Part shown: positions 30,983 through 41,521 of the stretch, piece by piece
Numbering within the stretch: position 1 is the first letter of the stretch
How the letters are laid out: the number at the start of each line of letters is the position of its first letter
Position numbers and translations under genes: made by a program
From: Alopecurus myosuroides
Taxonomy: Eukaryota; Streptophyta; Magnoliopsida; Poales; Poaceae
Length of the DNA: 64,000 bases
Direction: 5' to 3'
Assembly: GCA_028641055.1 (NCBI GenBank)
Contig: CM054062.1
Location: 143,076,682-143,140,681 of the forward strand
Notes under the pieces: model-generated
What the model saw: only the letters and a program-made list of their open reading frames with translations
Databases searched by the model: none
What the model was told of the DNA's origin: nothing

Positions 30983-31857
30983 TGTCGGGGGGTTACCCCC
31001 GAGTAGGGTAAAGGCAAGTGGTAAAGGCCACTGTCAGAAGAGAAGTTTGGTCGAGTAGCCGTCTACCCGATACTCGCTACCCGGTCGACTGCTACTCGGT
31101 CTCACTTCAAGATAACCAGAAGGAGATATCAATCAAGTTCTGTCCATTCGAGTAGAAGAGTTGGCCCGAGTAAAATTGGCGGGAACCTACTCGGGCCAGA
31201 AGTCAAAGGAGCCGTTCTGACACAGGATCCCGCGTATCCCGGGTCCGTACTTGGCACTATTCGAACTACTGTTCATCTGGGAGCGGCCTGCCTGACAGTG
31301 ACAGCATGGAAGCAGGCGGTCGCAGGATAAGGGGGCCCCACTCTGTGTTTGGCACAGTGATACCAGTCTGTCCCCTTGGTTTTGCCCAACGACTTTCCGG
31401 ATGCAGCCAAGGTTGGGAACCAAAGCTGTCAGCGGGAACTCGGAAGAAGGACGATGTGCACACTATGTCGACACTTGTCCATGTTTGGACGTATCCGGCT
31501 GGGCACCGGGTATATAAGGTGCCCCGCCGCCTCCTGCGTGAGGGATGGCATGCTGGAACACATCGTGACCTAATTTCTTGACCTAGTTCATCACGTAGAG
31601 AGAAGAGTGGCTACTCGGTAGTAAGAACATTGTACTGTGGCTACTCGGTGAGACACCAGAATACATAGAGAAAGGCAGGAGTAGGGGTTTTACCTCCTCA
31701 CGAGGGCCCTGAACCTGGGTAGATCGTGTTGTTTGCAGTGTTTACTTCGTACCTCACGTGGCTACTCGTCGCGTGATCCCTCCCCGAACACCTCCAGCGT
31801 TCTTCGTCCCCACATCTTTAGCCATCCTATGGCATCTGCCGTGACACCACCACGACA
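30983..31857 (+). repeat. 3' LTR of element 2 (875 bp)
   Basis: Same length as the 5' LTR, with eight substitutions by hand count and no indels. At the usual textbook rate for grass LTRs (1.3e-8 per site per year) this is roughly a third of a million years, an estimate only. Confidence 0.95.
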
Positions 31858-31862
31858 CGATC
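31858..31862. repeat. Right target-site duplication of element 2 (CGATC)
   Basis: Exact copy of 16692-16696. Confidence 0.93.
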
Positions 31863-32173
31863 TCTAATCGGCTATGGAGATCCCTTGGAGGCTGAGTTAG
31901 AAGCCTTCAAGGAGGGTTTGTTGTTAGCCTTGGAGAGGTGCCAACTTCCACTGCTGGTTGAAACAGACTGTTCCTAATTGATTCAGGTTGTCACGGCAAA
32001 GGAGCAAGACAGGTCCAGGCTAGCGTACCTGATCGAGAAAATAAAACCTCTTGTTTCCCTCGCTTGTTAAAGTTGATCGTAATCAGAATACTGGCTGTTG
32101 TTCAGGCTTGTAACAAGGAACGCCATGTAACCTGTTCTGAGTAATTTAATTCAACTTTTACCCGCAACAAAAG
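31863..32173 (+). pseudogene. LINE 1, downstream half: rest of RNase H and 3' end
   Basis: Continues the RNase H coding broken at 16696 (GDPLEAELEAFKEGLLLALE carries the conserved Glu region; VETDCS carries the third acidic residue). A TAA follows VETDCS, so the frame is dead. The LINE ends near 32173 without a clear poly(A) tail (AACAAAAG) and is followed by the 17 bp duplication 32174-32190. Confidence 0.8.
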
Positions 32174-32190
32174 AAATCTAAGCTCCAAAT
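32174..32190. repeat. Right target-site duplication of LINE 1
   Basis: AAATCTAAGCTCCAAAT, one mismatch to 16032-16048. Confidence 0.75.
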
Positions 32191-33159
32191 GGGATTTGAT
32201 CAAATCTGAACAAAATCTGCCAGCTACTTTGCTCTATGATGCAGCCAAGTGGGCATTAATCTGCATTGTCGCCCTCAAAAGCTTAGTCAATGTTAATGTT
32301 GTCATAATCAGCAGATGAAACTTGCATAGTGCTTACATGACTATCGTGACCCTCCGTACCTAGAGTAAACTATCATGTTGTCATCACGGCCAGTGGAAAC
32401 TCTTAAATTTGCCGTGCCTATACACCTTAATAATCGATTCATCCAAGACACACGGTTTTATATTTCGGAGAGAATATGTGGATGAACTGCATGCCTTTGC
32501 ATCAAGACTATATTCTCAAATAATAATAAATCCTAGACATGAGACATGCCTACCTCATAGCCAATCAATAACATAGCTACATGATTTCCAAACTTATGAT
32601 ACAATTAGCTGTTAGGTAAATCTATCTCATCATCACAAATACAGACCCATTTTCCAAGAAGTTACTGCATATAAGCAATAAAGCGTAAGTGGGGAGGAAG
32701 ATAATAATTATGTGCATAGAGTGTGAAGGAGCTAAAAAGTATAGATCTATCTAAAAAGGAGTTTCACTTGGAAATCAGAACTACCAAAGAATGGTCAAAA
32801 TAATCAGACTCTCACCCAGTGAGTCATATATTTGCATATGGACATATAGGAAAGCTTGGGTGGAGTTAACTTCCATGCTACCACAAAACAAACATCAACT
32901 AACCATAAGATTTTATTTGAGCTGTTAACTCATCAAAGAGCATTTTCACAAATTGACATATAATTTTACTGAGTCTATACTGACTGGACAACTTGTTAAC
33001 TGAACCTAAAAAGGTTTTGGGAGTCGAATGACCAATCTTCATGGGCTAGTACAGCAGAATAACATGTTAATCTCAATCATGGCATCACACCATCATCTCC
33101 AAATATCACCGACCATAGCACTTCAATCTACCGGTGCTCAATAAAACCTTTTTCACCTT
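32191..33159. other. AT-rich stretch without recognisable gene
   Basis: Nearly 1 kb of AT-rich DNA with only short accidental frames. It may share an origin with the gene fragment that follows, but no exon could be recognised. Confidence 0.45.
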
Positions 33160-33398
33160 TGACAAAGGACTACTTGTTGGTGAAATCCTCTAGTAGTGTA
33201 GCATCATTGACATTAGCAGCAAGATCACCTACACATATGGAATGATCTGAAAGCAATATTAGGATCCCTATCACTCATGTTAAATGATGCCCACTTTATC
33301 CTAAATGGTTGCATAGCATTTTCCCCTATATAACCAGCAAAACTATCAAGTACTTTTTCAGCTGCAGCATGGCTATAGAAGTCCACAAATACATATCC
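33160..33398 (-). pseudogene. Fragment of an RBP45/47-like RNA-binding protein gene
   Basis: On the minus strand 33397-33275 reads GYVFVDFYSHAAAEKVLDSF and then RIKWASFNMSDRDP, which is the end of an RRM domain and linker of plant RBP45/47-type poly(A) RNA-binding proteins. After a short stretch ending in TTGCTTTCAG, 33246-33180 reads DHSICVGDLAANVNDATLLED, the start of the next RRM. An acceptor-like sequence (AACATGAAG) precedes the first piece. Intron-like joints suggest a copied genomic piece rather than a processed transcript. The rest of the gene is missing and a stop follows, so it is not functional. The family call rests on remembered motifs. Confidence 0.6.
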
Positions 33399-34108
33399 TT
33401 CATGTTGTACGATTCATATTCTTACCTTGAACTTTGGACCAAATTCAATTAGCAAAGGCCAAAATAATCATGTATGATAAGTTCTGAAAAATACAAGCGC
33501 GTAACCATAAGCTTCAAGCAAAAAGTTAGTTCAATTCACTACTCCTACAAATTTCCCGACCTTGAGAAAAAAGTGAATATAATTTGATAAAAAAGGCACG
33601 ACATACATATCGGAGGAGTGACATTGGAGGGAGGCATTTGACATTCGTTCCTTAGAATTTTGTGGGCAGTTGCATCCTTACCAGCCAACATAATAAGTAT
33701 GGTAGAAAGCTATATATTACGCTTAACTATATTCATTAATAATTTACCGGAAGTTATCTGATGGTTCTGGAATTTCTCCTAAACTCCTAAACAGGTAGTA
33801 GGTTCAAGTGTGAATAAAATGGTAGAGTTAGGAACGATGTGGAATCTAGTCTAGTTCCATAATGTGGAAGCATCACATACGTTGGTATATGCATTCTGGT
33901 TAAATGTTGTAACCAAACTTGCAAGACTGTTCGAAGCGATACAGGCTTTGAAGAGTGTTGATTAGTTGAGCATCCTTGCTTATTGCTTGGTAGCATCATT
34001 TAAGTGTGTTTCGATGTAACTTTTAAAAATCCAATATATGAGGGTGCAGTAACAATTAGCAATGGATGAAGACTTCATAAGTAGGAGTCAAATGCTTGCT
34101 GAATAATT
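33399..34108. other. AT-rich stretch without supported gene
   Basis: May hold further decayed parts of the minus-strand RRM gene. A donor-like CAAGGTAAGA occurs on the minus strand near 33426-33435, but no protein similarity was recognised. Confidence 0.4.
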
Positions 34109-34625
34109 TGTAATTGTATTGAAAGACATACAGAGTGACCTTGTGTAGGAAAAAAATTAACTATACCGATTGGCACATGCCCATTGTTGAAAATTAGATA
34201 CCTAAATATCATGTAGTAGTGGAAATCGATCTAGTTGCAACTTAACTCCAAATACACATACCAACCTTAAGGAGATTTTATATTAATTTATTATGCTACA
34301 ACCTACACAACCATGGAAGTGTAATTCATTTTTTTAAACATGACAACTAAAATTCATCTACACAAGCTTGTAATTGTATCGAAATACAATACAGAATGAC
34401 CTTTGTGTAAAAAATATTAACTACAACGATTGGCACATGGTCATTATTGAAAATGAAATATCAAAAGATCATGAAGTAGTGGAATTCGATCTAGTTGGAA
34501 CTTAATTGCAAATACACAGACCAACCTTATGGAGATTTTAGATTAATTTATTATCCTACAACCTACACAACCATGGAAGTATCAATTCATTTTTATTTTT
34601 TTACATCAGAACTAAATTTTATTTA
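34109..34625 (+). repeat. Imperfect 260 bp tandem duplication
   Basis: The two copies start at TAATTGTATT (34111) and TAATTGTATC (34371). Both contain GATTGGCACATG, the string CGATCTAGTTG, and CCTACACAACCATGGAAGT. Many substitutions and small indels show it is old. Confidence 0.8.
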
Positions 34626-34699
34626 CAGAAGAAAATATGGATGCAGATATGTATCTTTTTGGCTACAGATGATTTCTTTCTAGTTTTGCACAAATCTCA

Positions 34700-35621
34700 A
34701 CTTGCTTGCAATTTAACAACCCAACTTTCCCCAAGTACGGAAAATTGTATTACTATCAACCAAGCAACATGGGAACACACCGAGGTTAATATGATGCACT
34801 AATACAGCTAGAAATGGGCAAAACCACACTGTGACATCTCTGAAAGTGAACACCACGGGAAACAAAAAGAATATAAAATACGTAAAGATGAAGCAGAGAA
34901 AAATAAGAAAGGAGGCAAACCATTGTTCAGAAGCAACGGGCATGTGCACCCACGGACAGATCCAACAACGACAGCATGTCCAACAGGAGAAGACAAACAC
35001 CGGTGAAGAGGAGTCCCGCCGTGAGCGTCATCACCGTCTATTAGTTGGTCGCTGCACAGAGGATGCAGGTGGCTGCGGGAAGCTATGTGTGTCGACCAAT
35101 TGGGAGATGCGGCTGCACATGGCAAGCGGCGGGGGTACCGGTAGACAAGATCGAGCGTCGAGGTTCCCGGCAGCCAGGACACCGGTGGCGGCGCTTGGAG
35201 GTGGAGCAGCGGCTGCGAGATGCAGCTGCACACTGCGAGCGGCGGGGGTACGGGCGGACAAGATCGAGCGGCAAGGTTCCCGGAAGCCACGACACCGGTG
35301 GCGGCGCTCGGAGGTGGAGCGACGGCGGCTGCTGCACAAGCGGTTGCGAGATGCGACTGCACATGGGGAGCGGCCGGGGTGCGGGAGGACAAGATCGAGC
35401 GCCGAGGTTCTCGGCAGCCGCGGCACCGGTGACGGCTCTCGGAGGTGGAGCGGAGGCGGCTGGTGTATGAGGAACCCTAGAGGGAGAGAAGATATCAAGA
35501 GAGAGATGAAGCCATCCGCACCAAAGCTATTCCACATGTACTGTGTACGGCAGTTTCGTGTCGCTGTCCTGTGGACCAAAGTTAAGAGTAGAGATTTCCC
35601 GTCACAGTAGAGATGTCTCAC
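34700..35621 (-). other. Candidate decayed spliced gene with triplicated first exon
   Basis: Minus-strand GC-rich DNA at 35470-34925 is followed by a donor-like AACAATG/GTTTGC near 34921, an AT-rich interval, and an acceptor-like TTCACTTTCAG near 34840. The putative first exon consists largely of three copies of a 113-131 bp unit and is open in more than one frame, as GC-rich repeats often are. The predicted proteins are Pro/Ala/Arg-rich and match nothing I know. Upstream on the minus strand (35600-35760) the DNA looks promoter-like but has no clear TATA box. It could equally be non-coding. Confidence 0.3.
35117..35470 (+). repeat. Three tandem units of 113-131 bp
   Basis: The string GACAAGATCGAGCG occurs at 35144, 35257 and 35388, and GGTGGCGGCGCT/GGTGACGGCTCT-type sequence follows each. 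Units are clearly related but diverged. Confidence 0.8.
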
Positions 35622-36624
35622 GCGGTAAGAAAAACATCGGTCCTACCATGATTCAGATCGTTCGTTTTTCCGATCCAACGGCAGACAAATCATTGCGGTG
35701 TGTGTGGCCTCACAAGGCGGGTACGTCACCAGGCGTAAAGCCTTAGGTTAATGAGCCATAGTACTCCAGCAGCAATCGGAGCACCTGCTTGCTTCCATGG
35801 TTTCATAATAACACTTCCATTCCTCGTAAAATTTCACTGGAGTCCAAGTCAAGAAAAGGAAAGGATCGCTGAAGCCTGATGTCTGACGGTGTGATACACA
35901 AGTCTTCCGGCGAGGGGAGGAAGGAAACCAATCAACTCAATGCACATGTGCGACGGTAGGATAGGGCGATGGCGGCTTAAATCCAATCCTTATCCGCCAC
36001 CACCAATCTGCGCCGGACGCCGGTGGGTGACAGGAGTATCGGGCGTGTATGCATTAGACGCACAGTTACAGCCTACAGGTCATCATCTCAACATGCCTTT
36101 TGTGTTTCTTCTTTCTTTACTCGTTGGAGATGGAAGCCTGGTCCGGCTGAATGTAGGAAGGTTCGTGTGGAACGTTGAATGCTCTTTTCGCCGTCTCGCC
36201 GCCGGTTGTGCCGTAGTGGTCTTGCTTTCGTCGTCTTTTCCACCTCGTTCCGTTTCTTTCTTCGTCGCAAGAAAAAAAGTACAGGGAACTTCTTGCTTCA
36301 GCTACCGCCGAGAAAGTTTTCATTCTCATGGTTTCAGAAGAGATAGAAAGGAGAGGCGGCGCTGGCTCTAGAGAAATTAGTTGCAAAAGTTTTTGTGCTG
36401 CTTGCCACGGTGCAAGTTCATGCCATCTTATTTTCCTCTCTTTATCACTCCACGTCCCGTTCAGACCATGTTCCCAGTTACTCGCGGGGACTATACCTTT
36501 ATGGTCAGGCTCACACTGCTTTCATCATTGTTCACAACCTTCGGAAAATTGATTTAGAGCATTTTCAGTGGTTGGCTGTTCCAAAAATAGCGCCCCTTGG
36601 GCCTGCTGGCATTATTTTGATGTA
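35622..36624. other. No supported gene
   Basis: About 1 kb of mixed composition. Open frames of 60-140 residues occur on both strands without recognisable motifs. Confidence 0.4.
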
Positions 36625-36747
36625 CTCCCTCCGTCTCAAAATAATTGTCTCAAACTTAGACAAAATTTGATGTATCTAGACATGTTCTAGTGTAAGATAC
36701 ATCCACTTTTGTCAAAGTTTGAGACAATTAATTTAAGACGGAGGGAG
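36625..36747. mobile_element. Stowaway-type MITE (Tc1/Mariner)
   Basis: 123 bp with terminal inverted repeats CTCCCTCCGTCT...AGACGGAGGGAG and TA on both sides (36623-36624 and 36748-36749). The two halves are complementary over most of their length, so it can fold into one hairpin. No coding capacity; mobilised in trans by a Mariner transposase. Confidence 0.93.
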
Positions 36748-37237
36748 TAAAAGCATGCCCAGCCGTTAAAGTTCCCTCAGCACCCAAAACTTGGCAAAGG
36801 TGATGCAAAACATATTTACCAGCGCTATTTGGTGTCTCGGCGATTACAACTTCACAACCCTTGCCCACCCCAAGCAAAATGCTACCTTACAAATATTTGA
36901 TGTGGGGCAAAAAAGAAAAAGGCACGTGGAGAGACATGATTGAGCGTTTCTTCCCCGCCCGCCAAGAGCCCCCGGTGTCCTGGATTTGGCATGGGTCGTG
37001 GGCGCAAAATAAAAGTGGTCCTGGGGGCTCCGCGGATGTGGCTAGAGAAATTTGGCTTAGCCGGCGCAAAAAAGCAAAACGTATGGTCCCAAATACGCTG
37101 GGAGGACGAGATTGGGGAGAGATGCTCTAAGGGCAATTACATTGCAAAACGCTTAGTCGGCCGCTTATGTGAATAAAAATAAAGAGCAAACCATCAAATT
37201 AATTGCTACTACCAAAAATAACGGAAACGTAGGCTAA
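36748..37237. other. No supported gene
   Basis: Contains GATGCTCTAA near 37121-37130, resembling a Harbinger end, see rejected items. No protein recognised. Confidence 0.4.
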
Positions 37238-38381
37238 GAGCATCTCTAGCAGACACTGCAAATTATGAATCTGCAAACCGCGGATGCAGTTCAGTTAAAA
37301 CCTGGGTGCAACCCGCTAACACTCTCGCGTAGAACAGACATGACGTTCGGAATAACAAATTTAAAATTTAAACTTCGCGGGAGTTGCTTCATCGCATTCT
37401 TCATTTACATAGCGATCAAACGGAGCTAACACTGGCCAAAATGAGCTTAATTAGCACACCGGAGCTTAACTATGCGGCCCTAACCCTAAACAGACCAAAA
37501 TTAGCTCACCGGAGATCGTAGGGTGCGGCCGTGCCTTCGCCGGGGTGCCTTCACTTCTCGTCGGAGTCGTCGTCGACGTAGATGACGACGGATTTTCCGC
37601 GCTCGCGCGCCTTGGCGACCTCCTGCTCGCGGTGGAGGCGGTCCTGCTCGAGGCCTTGCTCGAGCATAAACTGGTCAATGTCGACCTCATGGCGGCGGCG
37701 CTTGGCGTCTTGCTTGACCTCCTCCTCCGAGCGCACCGCCACCGTGCCGGTCGCCGTGGCGAGGACCTCGTCGGGGACGAAGTCCTCACGGCTCACCGAG
37801 CCCTAGAAGGCGGCCGGATCGTAGATCTCGAAGCCGTGCTCGTCCAAGGCGACCTCGCGGGCCGGCACCGGCGTGTACGGGTGACGACGTCGTGGTGGAG
37901 AGGGTCCAGGTGCCGGACGAGCTCCCCTCCTCGAACACCGGCGGTGGCGATTCGGGAGGCGCGGGGCCAGCACGAGACCACGGCGGATGTCGAACTCCAC
38001 GGTCTCCCGCCGGAGCAGCGACTCCGGCACTGGGAGCCCCCTCCCCGCCCACTTATGCGACGAGCGCTTCCGCGCGGCGTCGGCGGCGACGCACCTGCTG
38101 CAGATGCTGAGGAAGGGCGTCCATGGCGAGCGAATCGGGCGGCTGGAGCTAGGGAAGAGAGGGGAACGACGACGACGAATTCGGCGGCGGAGATGAGGGT
38201 TTGGCCCCGCAAATGGTAGCCCAAACAGCTTTTATGTCTACCCCCGGGTACATTTGCGGTTTCACGGAAAACGTTTGCGAGCCGGCTGCAGATGCGGAGT
38301 CTGCTATGCGCAGCAAACTGGCCCCGGCCCGCAAACTCGCTAGAACTTTTCGCGTTTTTGCGGGATCTGCTAGAGATGCTC
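37238..38381. mobile_element. PIF/Harbinger-type non-autonomous element (1144 bp)
   Basis: Ends GAGCATCTCTAGCAGA (37238-37253) and its exact inverse TCTGCTAGAGATGCTC (38366-38381), flanked by TAA on both sides (37235-37237, 38382-38384). Terminal sequence and a 3 bp TWA duplication are diagnostic of PIF/Harbinger. No transposase or DDE motif is present. The interior is GC-rich (37500-38200) and carries gene-like sequence, including a minus-strand 81-residue frame. Confidence 0.85.
37551..37796 (-). CDS. 81-residue hypothetical protein inside the Harbinger element
   Basis: ATG 37796 to TGA 37551. The product is highly charged: a basic stretch (KQDAKRRRHEVD), then Glu/Arg-rich helix, ending VVIYVDDDSDEK. 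The composition is that of the tail of a nuclear or low-complexity plant protein. It is probably part of a longer captured exon; minus-strand DNA up to 38220 is also gene-like, but its frames conflict. Expression is not shown by the sequence, and no start signals beyond the ATG were seen. Confidence 0.35.
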   Translation of the reverse strand: MSREDFVPDEVLATATGTVAVRSEEEVKQDAKRRRHEVDIDQFMLEQGLEQDRLHREQEVAKARERGKSVVIYVDDDSDEK

Positions 38382-38557
38382 TAAGGTCCTGCCTCCATCG
38401 CGAGACGCTAATCTCGCCCATGAATTAGGTGGGATACAGCTTTCATTTCTAGCGCTGGACAATTTTTTTTTTGAAGCACTCGGCGCATAGTTAAGCGTCG
38501 ATGCAAAAGAAAATCCCGATGTCCACCATAAATTAGAGAAAACGGTCCGGATAAACA
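38382..38557. other. Short interval without gene
   Basis: Contains a run of eight to nine T at 38462-38471. Nothing else recognised. Confidence 0.4.
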
Positions 38558-38565
38558 CCTAGCGC

Positions 38566-39113
38566 TAAGGATGGCAATTTTTACTGTGGGTATGGCTATT
38601 CGCGGATATTCGACCCGTATGGGCAGAGTATGGGGACACTTTTGTAACATGGGTAGTACCCGTACCCTACCCATCAAGTCATGGGTAGGGCATGGGTATG
38701 GCGTTGTACCCACGGGTATACCCGTACCCTACCCATTTATACTGACGTGTGGGCCACTTTGGCCATATGTAACCCAGAAGGAAGCAGCTCACGATGCCAT
38801 GACTCCAGGATCAAGGAGATTAGGCGAACGATCGGTCAAACCATCCTCGTACTCTGCTCGTCGTCCAAATCTCACAAAAATGCAATCACTCCTTAATCCC
38901 CTCATCTTCCAAATACTCAAATTGAGGAGATAAATTCCTAGCGACGAGGCATACAATTGATCGAACTAATATTTTTTGTCAAATGTGTTATCAACGAATA
39001 TAATTTCCATACCCATGGGTACGGATTTGGGATGAGTTTTCTACCTGTTGACTATACAACTATGGGTATGGTATTTCTCTACCCGTCCCATACCCTACCC
39101 ATTGCCATCCTTA
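38566..39113. mobile_element. hAT-type non-autonomous element (548 bp)
   Basis: Ends TAAGGATGGCAA and TTGCCATCCTTA are perfect 12 bp inverted repeats. The 8 bp sequence CCTAGCGC directly flanks both (38558-38565 and 39114-39121), the duplication length of hAT transposons. Both subterminal regions carry repeats of GGGTA and TACCC (for example CCCGTACCCTACCC), the kind of motif hAT transposases bind. No transposase coding is present. Confidence 0.92.
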
Positions 39114-39121
39114 CCTAGCGC

Positions 39122-39736
39122 CCATCCTAAGCGGGTGCGTTGTACGTGCTCTAACTGGTCAGTCCACTGGACCATCTGGACACATCCGCTTTGGCCATAG
39201 CAGTTTGGTGGATTTTGTGGCAGCCAGTTAACATAACTGGGGTTTTATGCGGCTAAATGGTGCCGCAACGGCCGCGTCGCACATTGCGCTATGTTCTGCT
39301 AGCTGCTAGCGACAACAGCAGCCAGCACGTTGCAGGCTTGCGGCCAGCAATTCTAATGGTTCTTTCCACACAGACATTTATATACCAATAGGCCCCCAAA
39401 AATCATTAAACATTTCAATATTAGAACTGGTACTTGTGTACTACATAAGACTACATTCAGAAATTACGTTCATAACCTTGTCTGAACATTGCAAGATTTA
39501 AGCATGTCAACACAATCAGGACTGAACTTTATACCAGCAGGAAACCATAAAAATAGATGGAATGTACCAGTAGCAGCAAGGACATAAATGCTTTATATAC
39601 ATTAGTAAAATTTCAATCTCAACCTTGTTACATGCCCAAATAGCAGGTTACAAGCATCGCCTGTGTCTGACAGTTATAGATGATCGGCAATGAAGATTGT
39701 GAACAAAGGGTGCCCCCTAAGGGGCTGCAATCACCT
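39122..39736. other. No gene; possible 3' untranslated region of the minus-strand gene
   Basis: AT-rich from 39360. If the minus-strand frame at 39737-40570 is real, this would be its 3' flank. Confidence 0.35.
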
Positions 39737-40906
39737 CTATTGATAAGAGCAGAATACAATGTTGTGATTACAAAATTCATCCTGAAAGAGAAGGACAACA
39801 GAAGTACATCGTAGATGAACTATGGGAGAACCCTGGCAACCTTGCGAGAAAGTACAAAAGGAGCCTATCAGGGGGTCCGCCGAGAACTCGGACTCACAGA
39901 ACCTGCAATTATACTTTCCAAGAGCCTCTGGAACCCCGACCAACCATAAAGCCAGCGGCTCAACCAGCAGTTGAATTGGCAAGGGACTACGAGGTAGAGA
40001 ACTGAGCTGTATATCTGGAGGATGCATCACCGAGCTCAGAGCAGGTGGTTCTTTGCTGTTAAACCTGAAAAACTGCAGCAGAGACGATCTCATCCGCCTC
40101 CGGCATGTCCCGAACAGCAAATAGGCATAATTTCCAAGCCCCATAGTTGACAGAATAATAGATGTAAGACATGTAGTAGCAGGAAATTGCATCACAGAGG
40201 ATGAATTTGGATGCCAATAACAATGATTTTGAAGAAAACTACGCATCCAGCAGCAAAGAATGGAGATGCTCCTTGTGCAGCAATTGTTACCTCCTGTTGA
40301 GCAGAAGAGCTCAAACAGGGCATGAGGACCAAATGCACAGGTCCATACTGATGACATCTCCATCTGAATAGCATCCTCCTTCAATTCCACCAAAAAGAGA
40401 GCATTTGCACCTGTGGAAACCAGAACCACCGCGGAGGATTTCACCTGGACATTATTGAAAACGGAGGCAGACGCAGCGCACTCCACCGACGCCATTTTCT
40501 CCCACAGAAGCATGAGGCGATGAAGCATCCACTGCACCCAGCAACAGGAGCTGTCCCTGGTGCTCTCCACGCAGCTTCCGCTGCAGATCTGGTCGAGCAG
40601 AAGACAACCCCCACCATCCCCTCTCCTGCAAGGACAAACGATGGAAAGAAATCGGCAGTCAGCCTCTAGATCTCGAGCTTATTCAAGAGGGGCGCGGAAG
40701 AACCTCCACAGCTCGCCGTCAGCTCCACCCTCTGGAGCACCCCGGCCAGGGGAGACGCCGCAGCCGGCCACGAGATACTGCTCGAGTACATCTCCGGCGA
40801 CCAACCCCTCGGCAAAAAGCCAGACACCACAGGGGAAAAACACACCAAAGCAGGAAACCTAGCTAAGCTGTACATAGAGTACAAACCGGCGCCTCTCCTC
40901 CGCCAT
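39737..40906 (-). pseudogene. Decayed minus-strand gene of unknown family
   Basis: A first segment starts at ATG about 40906 (reads MAEERRRFVLYVQLS, then TAG, with the frame otherwise open to about 40690, including LVAGDVLEQYLVAGCGV). A good acceptor (TCCTTGCAG) near 40629-40637 leads into a second segment that is open from 40570 to 39737 as a 277-residue, Cys-rich frame (MASVECAASASVFNNVQV; ALFELFCSTGGNNCC). I recognise no domain. An early stop and mixed frame quality suggest a pseudogene or a non-coding transcript. The Cys-rich composition argues against a well-conserved soluble enzyme. Confidence 0.35.
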
Positions 40907-41521
40907 CTCCGGCCGGCAACGCCGCCGGGAGAGGCTCAGGAAGGACCCGGAGACCAGCAGACGACTCTCAACTGCCTTGTGGAGAAGACGGGAGGATAAG
41001 GAAGAAAGGCGTACGGTGCTTCATCATGTTGACAAGTTCATTGCTGATAAGATGCTTTACTGGATATCTTGAGGCACTTGAGAATTACTAAGAAAATGCA
41101 ACATCTAAAAAGAAAAAGAAAAATCGATGAATTGCAAGTTTGTATATACGATAATGGGGCTGTCTATGCTGGCAGAGATATTCGCAACACCAAGTCATAA
41201 CAAGCATACATAACTGGAAGTTACAGAACAACATTTTGATTTTAATGTTTACCTGGCAAGCATCATGACATAACTTGACGCAGGAACTAGACTGAACAAT
41301 AATTTGATTTTAGTGATTTTAATGTTGACCTAATTATTAACTGAAAGAAACTATATGCCACCTAGAACTGCTGAAGAGGGGCTCCCAATGAAAATGAGGA
41401 GAATACAAGTATATAGCACGACGAAAAGGCAGAGGAAGAGGGGCTCAGCTGAGGTACTTTCAAGTTACCGAGAGAAGGCAACATCTCAAAAAGGAAAGAA
41501 AAACTTCAATGAATTGAAAGG
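40907..41521. other. No supported gene; contains a diverged direct repeat
   Basis: A segment around 41088-41140 (GCAACATCTAAAAAGAAAAA) recurs in diverged form at 41480-41520 (GCAACATCTCAAAAAGGAAA), just before Gypsy element 4. Confidence 0.4.

Larger units (their letters stand above)
16697..31857 (+). mobile_element. Gypsy element 2, Tat/Retand-type LTR retrotransposon with antisense gene
   Basis: A 15.2 kb element with equal 875 bp LTRs and exact CGATC duplication. Order on the plus strand: LTR, PBS, gag-protease, reverse transcriptase, degenerate RNase H, a second RNase H of archaeal type, integrase, spacer, then a minus-strand gene, PPT-like sequence, LTR. The second RNase H and the antisense gene with a Transposase_28-type domain identify the Tat lineage; maize Grande is known to carry an opposite-strand gene in the same place. 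LTRs differ at 8 of 875 sites by hand count, so the insertion is recent. Defects are few: one TAG in gag-pol, two in the antisense gene, and some changed metal-binding residues. Confidence 0.93.

Noticed and set aside
36557..37127. Possible second Harbinger element around the Stowaway, with GAGCAT ends
   Set aside because: Only six terminal bases match and the flanks are TTA and TAA, so there is no identical duplication.
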